A stretch of DNA of 42,853 nt from Dehalococcoidia bacterium (GTDB taxonomy: Bacteria > Chloroflexota > Dehalococcoidia > Tepidiformales > Tepidiformaceae): assembly GCA_020432045.1 (NCBI GenBank), contig JAGQHB010000009.1, positions 1 through 42,853 of the forward strand, given 5' to 3'. Both the position numbers and the translations under genes were made by a program. The notes beneath the pieces are model-generated. The model saw nothing but the letters and a program-made list of their open reading frames with translations. It was not told the DNA's origin and did not search any database. Each line of letters begins with the position of its first letter. Within the stretch, counting starts at the first letter, position 1. Shown here piece by piece: positions 8,226 to 15,450 of the stretch.

Positions 8226-9105
8226 CGCTCAGCTCCGGATACAATGGTGAGCTCGCCTTTAGGAAGCGTAGCTGCTGCCGCATCCGGACGGCCGTCTCGC
8301 CCCGTTCGTCCCTCGCCGTTGCGTCCCACCAGAGGTACTCCGTCTGGGGGCTGTGGCCGACGCCAACGACCGTGCCTTCGATGGTGTACGGCCTGTCGAG
8401 GAACACGGGCCCGCGTTCGTAGGCGAGTTCGATGGCGCCGAACATGCCGAAGCTTTCGCCGATGTCCGGGGCGATGCGCCGCTGGTTTTCGGGATTGACG
8501 AGGTCAAGCATCAGGATCGCTGACTGGCTGACGCAGGCGATCGGCCCGCCCCAGGGCGACGCACCACGGTACCAGTCGAGCGGTTCGTTGATCGCGCCGC
8601 TGGCGAGTAACGCATCCTGCGTTTCGCGCTCCACGCTGGCGGTGAGTTGTCCGAGCGATTGGCCCGGCTTCACGCCCTTCAGCATACGCAGCTGCGATTC
8701 GTCGCAGAGCCGGAGGCCGCGCGTAGCGAGGGCCGAACGCGAATGGTCTCGTAGCGACGCAGTGCCGGCACCTGCGAGGATAGCATGGTCATCAGCGCGC
8801 CGCGCGAGGACGCCCACCTGCGCGGCGGGCGTGGCCGGCCGCTCGACGACCGCCTGCACGGCTTCGCCAGAGACGATGACGTTGAGGAACATCACGGAGA
8901 GCGCGCCGCGTTCGAACCACTCCGCGCCGTACGTCTCCACAAGCAGCGGTGCGAAGACGTCCATGTGCGTGGTGCCGCCAACGGCGGTCCCTCGAAACCC
9001 GAGCCCCTTCGCGGCCTCCTCGTCGTGAAGGCTGCCGGTCACGTGGTTTATCGCGACGCGCGGCGGGCCAATCCGGTGCGTGGTGGTCTCGTGAGTGGCG
9101 GCCAT
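8218..9105 (-). CDS. MaoC-like hotdog-fold protein (acyl dehydratase family)
   Basis: 295 residues. The N-terminal half has the feel of a MaoC/hotdog domain: H-D-E-E-A-A-K-G-L-G-F-R-G-T-A-V-G-G, then a helix with D-V-F-A-P-L-L-V-E-T-Y-G and a strand with the G-E-A-V-Q-A-V motif. Such proteins hydrate enoyl-CoA or act on related thioesters, but the catalytic Asp/His pair is not evident, so activity is uncertain. The start at 9105 is preceded by GGAGG at good spacing; an in-frame ATG further upstream has no such site. It is divergent from the hydrolase at 9229 and related in type to the gene at 10285-11118. Its last codons lie in a dispersed repeat, so the C-terminus may have been changed by that insertion. 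Confidence 0.65.
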   Translation of the reverse strand: MAATHETTTHRIGPPRVAINHVTGSLHDEEAAKGLGFRGTAVGGTTHMDVFAPLLVETYGAEWFERGALSVMFLNVIVSGEAVQAVVERPATPAAQVGVLARRADDHAILAGAGTASLRDHSRSALATRGLRLCDESQLRMLKGVKPGQSLGQLTASVERETQDALLASGAINEPLDWYRGASPWGGPIACVSQSAILMLDLVNPENQRRIAPDIGESFGMFGAIELAYERGPVFLDRPYTIEGTVVGVGHSPQTEYLWWDATARDERGETAVRMRQQLRFLKASSPLYPELSAP

Positions 9106-9228
9106 GATTGTCCCTCCATCCGGCGTCGCGATTACACGGGCCATGCACGTGAAACGCAACACCCCGCACCTCGCGCCTCCCCGCGCGCTACAATGCCGCA
9201 CCAATGATTCACGAGGTGGGAGGCACGC

Positions 9229-9987
9229 ATGTACGAAACCGGTGACTACGAAGGCATGATCGCCGAGACAACGAAGGTGCAGGGCCACAACGGCGACTGG
9301 GTGACGGCCTATGTCGCGCGGCCGCTCGGCCCGGGGCCCTTCCCGGGCGTCGTCATGGTCCACCACATGCCCGGCTGGGACGAGTGGTACAAGGAAGCGA
9401 CGCGCAAATTCGCTCACCATGGCTATGCCGCGATCGCGCCTGACCTCTATTGCCGCGCCGGCTCAGGGTCGCCGGATGACGTGGCCGCGAAGGTCCGCGC
9501 CGATGGTGGCGTGCCGGACGACCAGGTGGTCGGCGACCTCGCCGGCGCTGCGCGATTCCTGCGCGCACTGCCGAACGTGAACGGCAAGGTTGGCATCTTC
9601 GGCACCTGCTCCGGCGGCCGTCATGGCGTGCTCGCCGCGTCGCGCACCACCGAGTTCGACGCACTCGCGGACCTCTGGGGCGGCGGCGTCGTGATGGCCG
9701 AAGCCGACCTCACGCCCAAGCGGCCCGTGGCCCCGATCGACTACACGAAGGACCTGTCCTGCCCGATCCTTGGCCTTTTCGGCAACGACGACCGCGCGCC
9801 GACGGCGGAACAGGTCGATATCCACGAAGCGGAGCTGAAGAAGCTCGGCAAAGCGTACGAGTTTCATCGCTACGACGGTGCCGGCCACGGCTTCTTCTAT
9901 CACCACGCGCCTGCGATGTACCGCGCCGAGCAGGCCGTGGATGGCTGGAAGAAGGTCTTTGATTTCTTCAGCCGCAACCTCGGCTAG
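9229..9987 (+). CDS. Dienelactone hydrolase family protein
   Basis: 252 residues, alpha/beta-hydrolase of the dienelactone hydrolase type, which uses a Cys-Asp-His triad to open lactones or cleave esters. The nucleophile motif G-T-C-S-G-G places Cys at 127, the acid is D188 (G-N-D-D-R-A-P) and the base is H220 (G-A-G-H-G-F-F). H-H-M-P-G-W matches the oxyanion-side loop. A GGGAGG ribosome binding site (9218-9223) precedes the ATG, and a TACAAT at 9189-9194 may be its -10. It is followed by the genes at 10029 and 10285 on the same strand, which probably form one unit. Substrate unknown. Confidence 0.88.
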   Translation: MYETGDYEGMIAETTKVQGHNGDWVTAYVARPLGPGPFPGVVMVHHMPGWDEWYKEATRKFAHHGYAAIAPDLYCRAGSGSPDDVAAKVRADGGVPDDQVVGDLAGAARFLRALPNVNGKVGIFGTCSGGRHGVLAASRTTEFDALADLWGGGVVMAEADLTPKRPVAPIDYTKDLSCPILGLFGNDDRAPTAEQVDIHEAELKKLGKAYEFHRYDGAGHGFFYHHAPAMYRAEQAVDGWKKVFDFFSRNLG

Positions 9988-10028
9988 GTGTCCACTGACG
10001 AACGGCAACGAAAGGGAGGGATGACCCC

Positions 10029-10283
10029 ATGTGCACCATGATCGCTGAGCGCGCCGCAATCGAAGGCGTTGGCAAAGGCACCGCCGGCTGGTTCGCGGTC
10101 GACCGCGTAAACGTCACGTTCGACCACCCGTTCGAGTTCGCGGCCGAGCACGCACTCTGCATCGACTTCGTGAATGAAGCGATGGGGCCGGGAGCACGCG
10201 TCGCGGTGGAGATGACCAGGGAGTCGGCCAGGAGCCTCATCGACGCCATCGAAACTGCGCTGGAACGCGGGCGGGACGCCTGA
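10029..10283 (+). CDS. Small conserved protein of the DUF6295 type
   Basis: 84 residues. It begins M-C-T-M-I-A-E-R-A-A-I-E-G and contains G-W-F-A-V-D-R and F-D-H-P, followed by a helix with A-R-S-L-I-D-A-I-E. This agrees with what is known of DUF6295 proteins, which have no assigned function and often lie beside acyl-CoA or dienelactone hydrolase genes. An AGGGAGG sequence stands about 10 bases before the start. It lies between the hydrolase (41 bases upstream) and the hotdog gene that begins one base after its stop, so the three are probably co-expressed. The conserved Cys2 and acidic/His residues might bind a metal; this is a guess. Confidence 0.75.
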   Translation: MCTMIAERAAIEGVGKGTAGWFAVDRVNVTFDHPFEFAAEHALCIDFVNEAMGPGARVAVEMTRESARSLIDAIETALERGRDA

Positions 10284-10284
10284 G

Positions 10285-11118
10285 ATGGCCGCGACGCCGC
10301 GCATCGAACCGTACGTTGGCCAGGTTTTTGAGCCGCGGGCCGTTTCTGTTGACGAATCGGAACTGGCCGCCTACCGGGCGGGGCTCGATGTGCCAGCAGA
10401 GCCGAACCCGCCGCAGATGTACGCGGGCGCATGGGACGCGGGGAACGGTGCGCTCTTCTCTCAGCAACGGGGCCACCTCTGGCTGCGGCAAGAATGGGAG
10501 TTGCATCAGCCGATCCGCGAAGGCATCACCTACACGGCCTCCGGGCGCGTGGTCGACATCTACCCGCGCCGCGAACGCACGATCCTGCTGACGGAGACAG
10601 AGGTGCGCGACCAGTCAGGTGCGCTCGTCTCCATCCAGCGGCACCACCAGAGCTTCTTGCTCGACCAACCGCCCACGGGCGAAGTGCAGCTTCGCGCCCC
10701 TTCAGAGAAGGAGGGCGCGCGCGCATCGTCCGGGCCGCCTGCTGGCGACGAACTCGGCGTCCTCGAACGGACGGTGACGCTCGAAATGTGCGGGCTCTTC
10801 TTCCACGGCTCCCGCAGCTACCACTCGGATAAAGAGCAGTCGCAAGCCCTGGGCTTCCAGGATGTGGTCGTCGGCGGGCGGATGAGCATGGGCCTCGCCG
10901 GCGAAGTGCTCGACCGGGCGCTCGGCGAACGCTGGGCCACTTCGGGGCGGCTGCTGGTGAAGTTCACCAATGTGCTCTGGCCGGGCGAACCGATTCGCGT
11001 CACTGCCCGCACGACAGGCCCGCTCGCGGACGATCCGGCGCGCACTGGCGTGTACGCGTGGGTGGAGAAGGCCGACAGCACGGTCGTGCTCGTGGCCGAG
11101 GGCAGCGTCGCCAGCTAG
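10285..11118 (+). CDS. Double-hotdog MaoC/FAS1-like protein
   Basis: 277 residues with two hotdog-like parts. The first (about 1-130) has the substrate-gate type N-terminus seen in two-domain MaoC dehydratases; the second (about 155-277) has G-F-Q-D-V-V-V-G-G-R-M-S-M-G and W-P-G-E-P-I-R-V-T-A strands. These proteins are related to enoyl-CoA hydratase 2 or 3-hydroxyacyl dehydratase, but here the canonical D-x4-H is not clear, so activity is inferred from fold only. It starts one base after the DUF6295 stop, which implies translational coupling. With the gene at 8218 it makes a second MaoC-like protein in the locus. Confidence 0.68.
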   Translation: MAATPRIEPYVGQVFEPRAVSVDESELAAYRAGLDVPAEPNPPQMYAGAWDAGNGALFSQQRGHLWLRQEWELHQPIREGITYTASGRVVDIYPRRERTILLTETEVRDQSGALVSIQRHHQSFLLDQPPTGEVQLRAPSEKEGARASSGPPAGDELGVLERTVTLEMCGLFFHGSRSYHSDKEQSQALGFQDVVVGGRMSMGLAGEVLDRALGERWATSGRLLVKFTNVLWPGEPIRVTARTTGPLADDPARTGVYAWVEKADSTVVLVAEGSVAS

Positions 11119-11133
11119 CCAGGACACGACGAA

Positions 11134-11182
11134 GCCCGCCTCTCGCCCGTCACCCGGTTGGGCGTGGAGCAAGCAGGCGGGC
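11134..11182. terminator. Nested hairpin between convergent genes
   Basis: Outer stem GCCCGCCT/AGGCGGGC (11134-11141 with 11175-11182) encloses an inner stem CGCCC/GGGCG (11144-11148 with 11160-11164). There is no T-run, so it may be a bidirectional, Rho-assisted or weak terminator between the plus gene ending at 11118 and the minus gene ending at 11198. Confidence 0.4.
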
Positions 11183-11197
11183 CCGTCTGGTGCTTCC

Positions 11198-12589
11198 CTA
11201 CGGATCGACGATGAAGATCTCCACGTCGACGAAGCCCTCGTCTGCCGGGACATCTTGCGTGATGTTGGCAACGACGGTCCCCGGCACGCTCGGGCTTTCG
11301 GCAACGGCCTGCACGCGATCCATGCCAATCCCGAAGCCATCCAGGAACAGTGTGGAGAACGAGCCGCCCTCGGTTTCTTCGTAGCCTTCAAGGTTGCCCG
11401 CCAGTTGAAAGAACGAGAACGATTTCGTGCCCGTGTGGACGGTGATCCATGTGCTCGTGGCCGTATCGATCGTGATGGCAACGAGATCAGTCCGGGTCGT
11501 ACCAAACGTCCCCAGACCGCCTGGTACGAAGTCGAGCGGGTACTGGTTGGTGATGATTCGGTCGCCGTTGTCGAGGGTCCCGTTTGCGTCCGTATCCACG
11601 AGCTTGGCTATGAGGGTGTCGACGGCATCGTTGTAGCCACCGTCCGCGGTGTTGTTGTCGACGTACGCCACGGCCAGCAGCCGCTCTGGAGCGAAGATCT
11701 CGACATCGATGAACGGGTCATCGGTATCGCGATCGAGGAAGGTCTCGGCGACCGCCTGTTCTGGCAGACTCGTTGAGGAAGTGCTCACGACTACCCTATC
11801 GAGCCCACTGAAGCTGTCGTGGAATTGCGTTGCACCGGCGGCTTCCTGGTAGAGATGCATGGTCCCATCGGTGCGAAAGTCGAAGCCACTGCCCGAAGCT
11901 AAGCCGGTGACGATATGAGGCTCTGAGTTGCTGACGAAAGAAATGAGGTTGACCGTCCGAGTGAAGGCGCCGGTCGCGTTGGCATCGAGGTCCAGCGGGT
12001 AGCGATGCGAGATCAGGTAGTCGCCGGGGCTAACGTTGCCGTCGAGGTTGTAGTCGATGACCTTCGCGATGAGCGTATCCACCGACTCGTTGTAGCCGCC
12101 GTCGTTTACGTCGTTGTCGATGTAGGCCACGGCCAGCAGCGGGCCGTCCGGATCGGGTTCCGGCTCCGGCTCGCACGCCACAACCGAGAAGATGGCTATC
12201 CAGAGCCCGCCGCCGATCGATACGGGCGTGAGAGCAGACCCGCTTTGCGGCCCGCATCCGTAGTCGCTGCCCGGGGCCGGAGGGCCACCGAAGATATTGA
12301 TGGCCTTCAGGTAGTCCACTTCCCAGTTGCCGCCGAACTCGTCCATAGCTTCATACGAAACCCGGCTGGCAATCGAAGAGGGGTCCCAGTCGCCGAGGAA
12401 GATACCTATGCCACGGCAACTGCCGCCCAGGAACAGGGATGAGCTGGTGATGGTGTCGGGCTCTTCGTACTGGTTGTCGCAGTTGCCGAAGAACCAGACG
12501 TGCGAGTCGTCGTAATCCTGGCCCTGGGCAATCGTCGCAAGGCTGAGTACCGCGACGATCGCCGCGCCAAGGACCAGCAGTTTCCGCAT
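11198..12589 (-). CDS. Secreted protein with two tandem repeats and EF-hand/dockerin-type calcium loops
   Basis: 463 residues with an N-terminal signal peptide (about 1-23, cleaved near A-Q-G). After an N-terminal region of about 130 residues with several Cys come two repeats (about 151-300 and 304-459). Each begins L-L-A-V-A-Y-[IV]-D-N, has D-G-G-Y-N-[ED]-[AS]-V-D-T-L-I-A-K, and ends with F-[IV]-D-V-E-I-F. Each holds a 12-residue calcium loop: D179-x-N-x-D-G...D190 and D332-x-D-x-N-G...D343. This looks like a calcium-stabilised surface or secreted protein. A GGAG lies upstream of the ATG, which overlaps the stop of the GYD gene by one base (TAATG). Function unknown. Confidence 0.72.
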   Translation of the reverse strand: MRKLLVLGAAIVAVLSLATIAQGQDYDDSHVWFFGNCDNQYEEPDTITSSSLFLGGSCRGIGIFLGDWDPSSIASRVSYEAMDEFGGNWEVDYLKAINIFGGPPAPGSDYGCGPQSGSALTPVSIGGGLWIAIFSVVACEPEPEPDPDGPLLAVAYIDNDVNDGGYNESVDTLIAKVIDYNLDGNVSPGDYLISHRYPLDLDANATGAFTRTVNLISFVSNSEPHIVTGLASGSGFDFRTDGTMHLYQEAAGATQFHDSFSGLDRVVVSTSSTSLPEQAVAETFLDRDTDDPFIDVEIFAPERLLAVAYVDNNTADGGYNDAVDTLIAKLVDTDANGTLDNGDRIITNQYPLDFVPGGLGTFGTTRTDLVAITIDTATSTWITVHTGTKSFSFFQLAGNLEGYEETEGGSFSTLFLDGFGIGMDRVQAVAESPSVPGTVVANITQDVPADEGFVDVEIFIVDP

Positions 12590-12987
12590 TAATCACTCCG
12601 TGCCCGTGGGTTAGGCTTGAGCATCGTACGACCCAAATGTCGCGGATGTATAGCCATCACGCGTTGGACGCCGCCACCGCTCGCGGTCGCCTGGTAGTTG
12701 AGGCCGTGGGCTTTCTGTTGCGCGGCAACGAAGTCCTCGCCGGAAATGAGCCGTGTGGTCTTGTAGCTCTTCAGATGGCCGGCGGCGTTTACGGCCAGGG
12801 CGAATGCGGCCGCGGCGGTGTCGTCCGGAAGCGTGGCGAGTGCGATAACGTCGTGCTCACCGAGTGAGAAGTCGAAGCTCTCCAGTTTTCCGCCGAGCTT
12901 CTCAGCCATGGCGCGGACGCCGGGGACGCGATCCTGGGGCTTGCTGACCAACGCAGCGACGGCATCGGAGTTGTAGGACGCCTGCAC
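12589..12987 (-). CDS. GYD-domain protein, start uncertain
   Basis: 132 residues from a GTG. The body matches the GYD family (Q-A-S-Y-N, A-E-K-L-G-G-K-L-E-S, G-E-H-D-V-I-A-L-A-T-L-P-D), a ferredoxin-like fold of unknown role. Family members normally begin M-x-x-Y-L-V-Q-A-S-Y; here the codons upstream encode T-P-T-S-R-Y-L but contain no ATG, GTG or TTG before an in-frame TAG, so only the GTG of the Y-L-V-Q motif is available. It has no ribosome binding site. Either this GTG is used and the first strand is shortened, or the start has been lost and the gene is decaying. The C-terminus is a little longer than usual. Confidence 0.6.
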   Translation of the reverse strand: MQASYNSDAVAALVSKPQDRVPGVRAMAEKLGGKLESFDFSLGEHDVIALATLPDDTAAAAFALAVNAAGHLKSYKTTRLISGEDFVAAQQKAHGLNYQATASGGGVQRVMAIHPRHLGRTMLKPNPRARSD

Positions 12988-13196
12988 GAGGTAGCGCGAT
13001 GTAGGGGTATGGCTCTCTTTTCGCTATCGAATATGTCCTGATCCAGTAGCCACCATAACTTATCTGCCAGCGACCCGTTTGTTCGCTCCGCGGAGGAGGC
13101 GGGCGAGACAGCACGAACCTGGACCGGGGGCGTTATACGACAGAAGATACGCGAACTTCACATCGTTCTTTACCATTCAGCGAGCCAGGCAGCCAG

Positions 13197-13202
13197 TATA
13201 CT
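13197..13202 (+). promoter_or_regulatory. -10 box before htpX
   Basis: TATACT, a close match to the -10 consensus, 28 bases before the ATG at 13231. No convincing -35 is seen at standard spacing. The stretch 12988-13196 between the divergent genes shows nothing else recognisable. Confidence 0.45.
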
Positions 13203-13230
13203 TGGAGCGGAGGTATCCACAGAAACACGG

Positions 13231-14076
13231 ATGAACACACTCAAGACCACGCTCCTGCTTTCGGTGCTGACGGGCATCCTCGTCGCTGTCGGTGGGCTCG
13301 TGGGGGGCACCGGCGGCGCCATCCTCTTCCTCGTCATCGCAGGCGTGATGAACTTCGTCGCCTACTGGTTCAGCGATCGGTTGGCCCTGCGCATGGCAGG
13401 CGCCCGCGAGATCCAGGAGAACGATGACCCGCACCTTTACCGCATGGTCCGCGAGGTCGCCGACCTCTCCCGTATGCCGATGCCGAAGGTCTACGTCATC
13501 CAGACAGACTCCCCGAATGCGTTTGCCACTGGACGGAACCCGAAGCACGCGGTGGTCGCCGTGACCACCGGCATCCGTTCAATCCTGAACGACCGCGAGC
13601 TGCGCGGCGTGCTCGGCCACGAGATGGGCCACGTAAAGAACCGTGACATCCTCACGAGTTCGATCGTCGCCACCGTTGCGGGCGCCATCCAGATGATCGC
13701 GCAGGTCGCCCTGTTCAGCCAGATCTTCGGTGGGCGGCGCGACAACCAGAACCCGCTGATTTCGCTCCTCCTGATCCTCGTCGCCCCGATCGCAGCGACG
13801 ATCATCCAGCTGGCGATCAGCCGGACGCGCGAGTATTCGGCTGACAAGACCGGCGCAGAGGTCACCGGCGACCCGGAGGCGCTCGCCAGCGCGCTGGAGA
13901 AGCTGCACCGCGGGGTCGCCTACCGGCCGATGAAGGAGACGCCGGTGCAGCAAGCGGTCTCCGCGCTCTACATCGTCCATCCGTTCAACGCGGGTGGCAT
14001 GTCGAAGCTGTTCAGCACACATCCGCCGATGGAAGAGCGCATCAAGCGCCTCCGCGCCATGGTCGGCCACGTCTAA
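13231..14076 (+). CDS. htpX: Membrane zinc metalloprotease HtpX
   Basis: 281 residues, the usual HtpX size. HtpX degrades misfolded membrane proteins. Two N-terminal membrane helices (about 7-25 and 30-47), the zinc motif H130-E-M-G-H134, two further membrane helices after it, and the third zinc ligand E201 in R-E-Y-S-A-D are all present. The C-terminus has the family's S-T-H-P-P-M-E-E-R-I. The ATG at 13231 is the natural start for the first helix. A GGAGG lies 17 bases upstream, far for a ribosome binding site. Its stop codon TAA forms part of the -10 box of the next gene. Confidence 0.95.
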   Translation: MNTLKTTLLLSVLTGILVAVGGLVGGTGGAILFLVIAGVMNFVAYWFSDRLALRMAGAREIQENDDPHLYRMVREVADLSRMPMPKVYVIQTDSPNAFATGRNPKHAVVAVTTGIRSILNDRELRGVLGHEMGHVKNRDILTSSIVATVAGAIQMIAQVALFSQIFGGRRDNQNPLISLLLILVAPIAATIIQLAISRTREYSADKTGAEVTGDPEALASALEKLHRGVAYRPMKETPVQQAVSALYIVHPFNAGGMSKLFSTHPPMEERIKRLRAMVGHV

Positions 14077-14079
14077 CCT
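14074..14079 (+). promoter_or_regulatory. -10 box overlapping the htpX stop codon
   Basis: TAACCT, whose first three bases are the htpX stop, followed by seven bases and the ATG at 14087. No Shine-Dalgarno is present. Confidence 0.4.
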
Positions 14080-14086
14080 GCACACG

Positions 14087-14644
14087 ATGCCAGGTCCATC
14101 GCGGCCCGTCGTCCTCGTCCCATACAACTTCACCTGGCCAGGCAGCTTCGCAGGCCTCCGCGACGAAATCGCGGGGGCCTGTGGCGATCTGCTCGCCGGC
14201 ATCGAGCATGTGGGCAGTACCGCGGTCCCGGGGCTGGCGGCCAAGCCGGTGATCGACCTGATGCCCATCCTTCGGCGGTTTGAAGACGGCCCCGCCTGCG
14301 CCGAGGCGCTCGGACCCCTCGGCTACGATTATCTCGGCGAATACGGCATCCCCGGCCGTCAGTTCTTCACCAAGAACGAAGCACGCACGGGAACGCGCAT
14401 CGCGAACGTCCACATGTACGAACGCGGCCACGACGAGGCGATCGCCCACCTTGCCTTTCGCGACTATCTCCGCGCGCATGACGACTGGCGCGACCGTTAT
14501 GAATCGCTGAAGCGTGAGCTCGCCGCGCGCTTCCCGGGCGATGTCGAGGCATATGCCGAGGCAAAGACGGAGTTCGTGAAGGAAGTGGTCGCGCTTGGGC
14601 TGGCGGAGGCTGGCAGCGGGCACCTCTATCGACGGGCCCGCTGA
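14087..14644 (+). CDS. GrpB-family protein (nucleotidyltransferase-like fold)
   Basis: 185 residues. GrpB/UPF0157 proteins have a nucleotidyltransferase-like fold and unclear function. The hallmark is present: I-E-H-V-G-S-T-A-V-P-G-L-A-A-K-P-V-I-D (about residues 40-58), where G-S and the Asp pattern resemble the polymerase-beta family core, followed by N-V-H-M-Y and a C-terminal helix with Y-A-E-A-K-T-E-F-V. The start was placed at the ATG that gives the usual N-terminus (V-L-V-P-Y) rather than at codons inside htpX. It may be read from its own promoter and also through from htpX. Confidence 0.85.
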   Translation: MPGPSRPVVLVPYNFTWPGSFAGLRDEIAGACGDLLAGIEHVGSTAVPGLAAKPVIDLMPILRRFEDGPACAEALGPLGYDYLGEYGIPGRQFFTKNEARTGTRIANVHMYERGHDEAIAHLAFRDYLRAHDDWRDRYESLKRELAARFPGDVEAYAEAKTEFVKEVVALGLAEAGSGHLYRRAR

Positions 14645-14652
14645 GGCCGCGC

Positions 14653-14658
14653 TAGAGT
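14653..14658 (+). promoter_or_regulatory. -10 box of the Rdx-selenoprotein operon
   Basis: TAGAGT followed by seven bases and the ATG at 14666. There is no ribosome binding site. The placement supports ATG at 14666 over the GTG at 14657, which lies inside the box. Confidence 0.5.
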
Positions 14659-14665
14659 GCACGCG

Positions 14666-14911
14666 ATGGCGAAGCTCGAGATCTCGGTGGAGTACTGCGC
14701 GAGCTGCAACTACCTGCCCCGCGCCTTGTGGATGGCTGGTGAGATCCTCACCGAGATCCAGTTCGACGTGTCGCGCTTCGACCTCGTTCCAGGCGACATG
14801 GGCGTCTTCGAATGGTCGGTGGGCGGGGAACCGGTGTTCAGCAAGTCCGCAACCGGGCGTTTTCCCGACATCGAAGAGCTCAAGGAAGCCATCTACGCAA
14901 AGCTGGAGTGA
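14666..14911 (+). CDS. Rdx-family redox protein (SelW/SelT/SelH-like), Cys form
   Basis: 81 residues. Rdx proteins have a thioredoxin-like fold with a CxxC or CxxU redox motif and are thought to act in thiol redox control. C11-A-S-C14 follows the first strand (I-S-V-E-Y), so this is the cysteine form of a family that often contains selenocysteine. The later G-x-F-x-W-x-V segment and R-F-P-D-I-E-E-L-K-E-A-I C-terminal helix are typical. It lies 5 bases upstream of the UGSC selenoprotein gene on the same strand and shares its promoter, which suggests the two work in the same redox process. Confidence 0.88.
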   Translation: MAKLEISVEYCASCNYLPRALWMAGEILTEIQFDVSRFDLVPGDMGVFEWSVGGEPVFSKSATGRFPDIEELKEAIYAKLE

Positions 14912-14916
14912 ACGCC

Positions 14917-15450
14917 ATGGCAGACACCATCCGCATCGTTAGCCCTGTCGGGCAGCCCTTCGTCACGGAGGCATCGCCGGCACTGCGCCCCTCGTCGCTA
15001 AAGGGCTTGCGCCCGGGCATCCTCGAAAACCGCAAGGCGAACGCACGCCTGCTCATGGAATCGATGGTCGACGGCCTGCGCGAACGTGTGCCCCTCGGCG
15101 CATTGACCGTCGGCAGCAAGCCGGTGGCCGGCCCGCCCAGTCCCAGCACCTTCGACCTCCTGGTCCGCAACTCGGACTTCGTGGTCGTCGGGAGCAGTGA
15201 CTGAGGATCCTGCACGACGTGGAGTATCCACGCCGCGATCGAGTTTGAAAAAGCCGGGATCCCGACCGTCACCATCGGTACCAGCGTGTTTGAAGACCTG
15301 TTGAAGCTGGAAGCGGAGCAGCGCGGGATGCCTGGTCTCACGTACCTGCTGGTCGAGCACCCGCTTGGCGGCATCCGTCCCGATGCTGTGCGAGCGAAAG
15401 CGCACGCTGCTGTCGATGCGCTTGAAGCTGCGCTCCTGGGGAACCGGTGA
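14917..15450 (+). CDS. UGSC-family selenoprotein (in-frame TGA read as selenocysteine)
   Basis: 177 residues when the TGA at 15202-15204 (codon 96) is read as Sec. The residues around it read S-S-D-U-G-S-C-T-T-W-S, the signature that gives the UGSC family its name, and the frame continues with sound family-like sequence (A-I-E-F-E-K-A-G-I-P-T-V and V-E-H-P-L-G-G-I) for another 81 codons to TGA at 15448-15450. Before it lie L-R-P-S-S-L-K-G-L-R-P-G and L-E-N-R-K-A-N-A. Sec and the Cys three residues on could form a redox pair. Biochemical role unknown. A plausible SECIS hairpin follows the TGA. It is 5 bases after the Rdx gene and overlaps the next gene by 4 bases (GTGA). A gene caller that treats TGA as stop would give a truncated 95-residue protein. 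Confidence 0.93.
15206..15240 (+). promoter_or_regulatory. Putative bacterial SECIS element
   Basis: Hairpin starting just after the Sec TGA (15202-15204). The top is a perfect 6-bp stem CGTGGA/TCCACG (15218-15223 with 15227-15232) with loop GTA (15224-15226), so the loop starts with GU as SelB-binding loops usually do. Below it G212C213 can pair with G235C236, and an outer stem GATC/GATC joins 15206-15209 with 15237-15240, leaving an unpaired CT (15210-15211). There are 19 bases between the TGA and the loop, within the range known for bacterial SECIS elements. Confidence 0.72.

Noticed and set aside
12902-13114. Frame of 70 codons upstream of the GYD gene
   Set aside because: Overlaps the GYD gene in another frame and has no family features; it does not rescue the missing GYD start by a clear frameshift.
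15202-15204. TGA read as a true stop, giving a pseudogene
   Set aside because: The U-G-S-C signature, hairpin after the TGA, intact downstream frame and overlap with the next gene all favour Sec.
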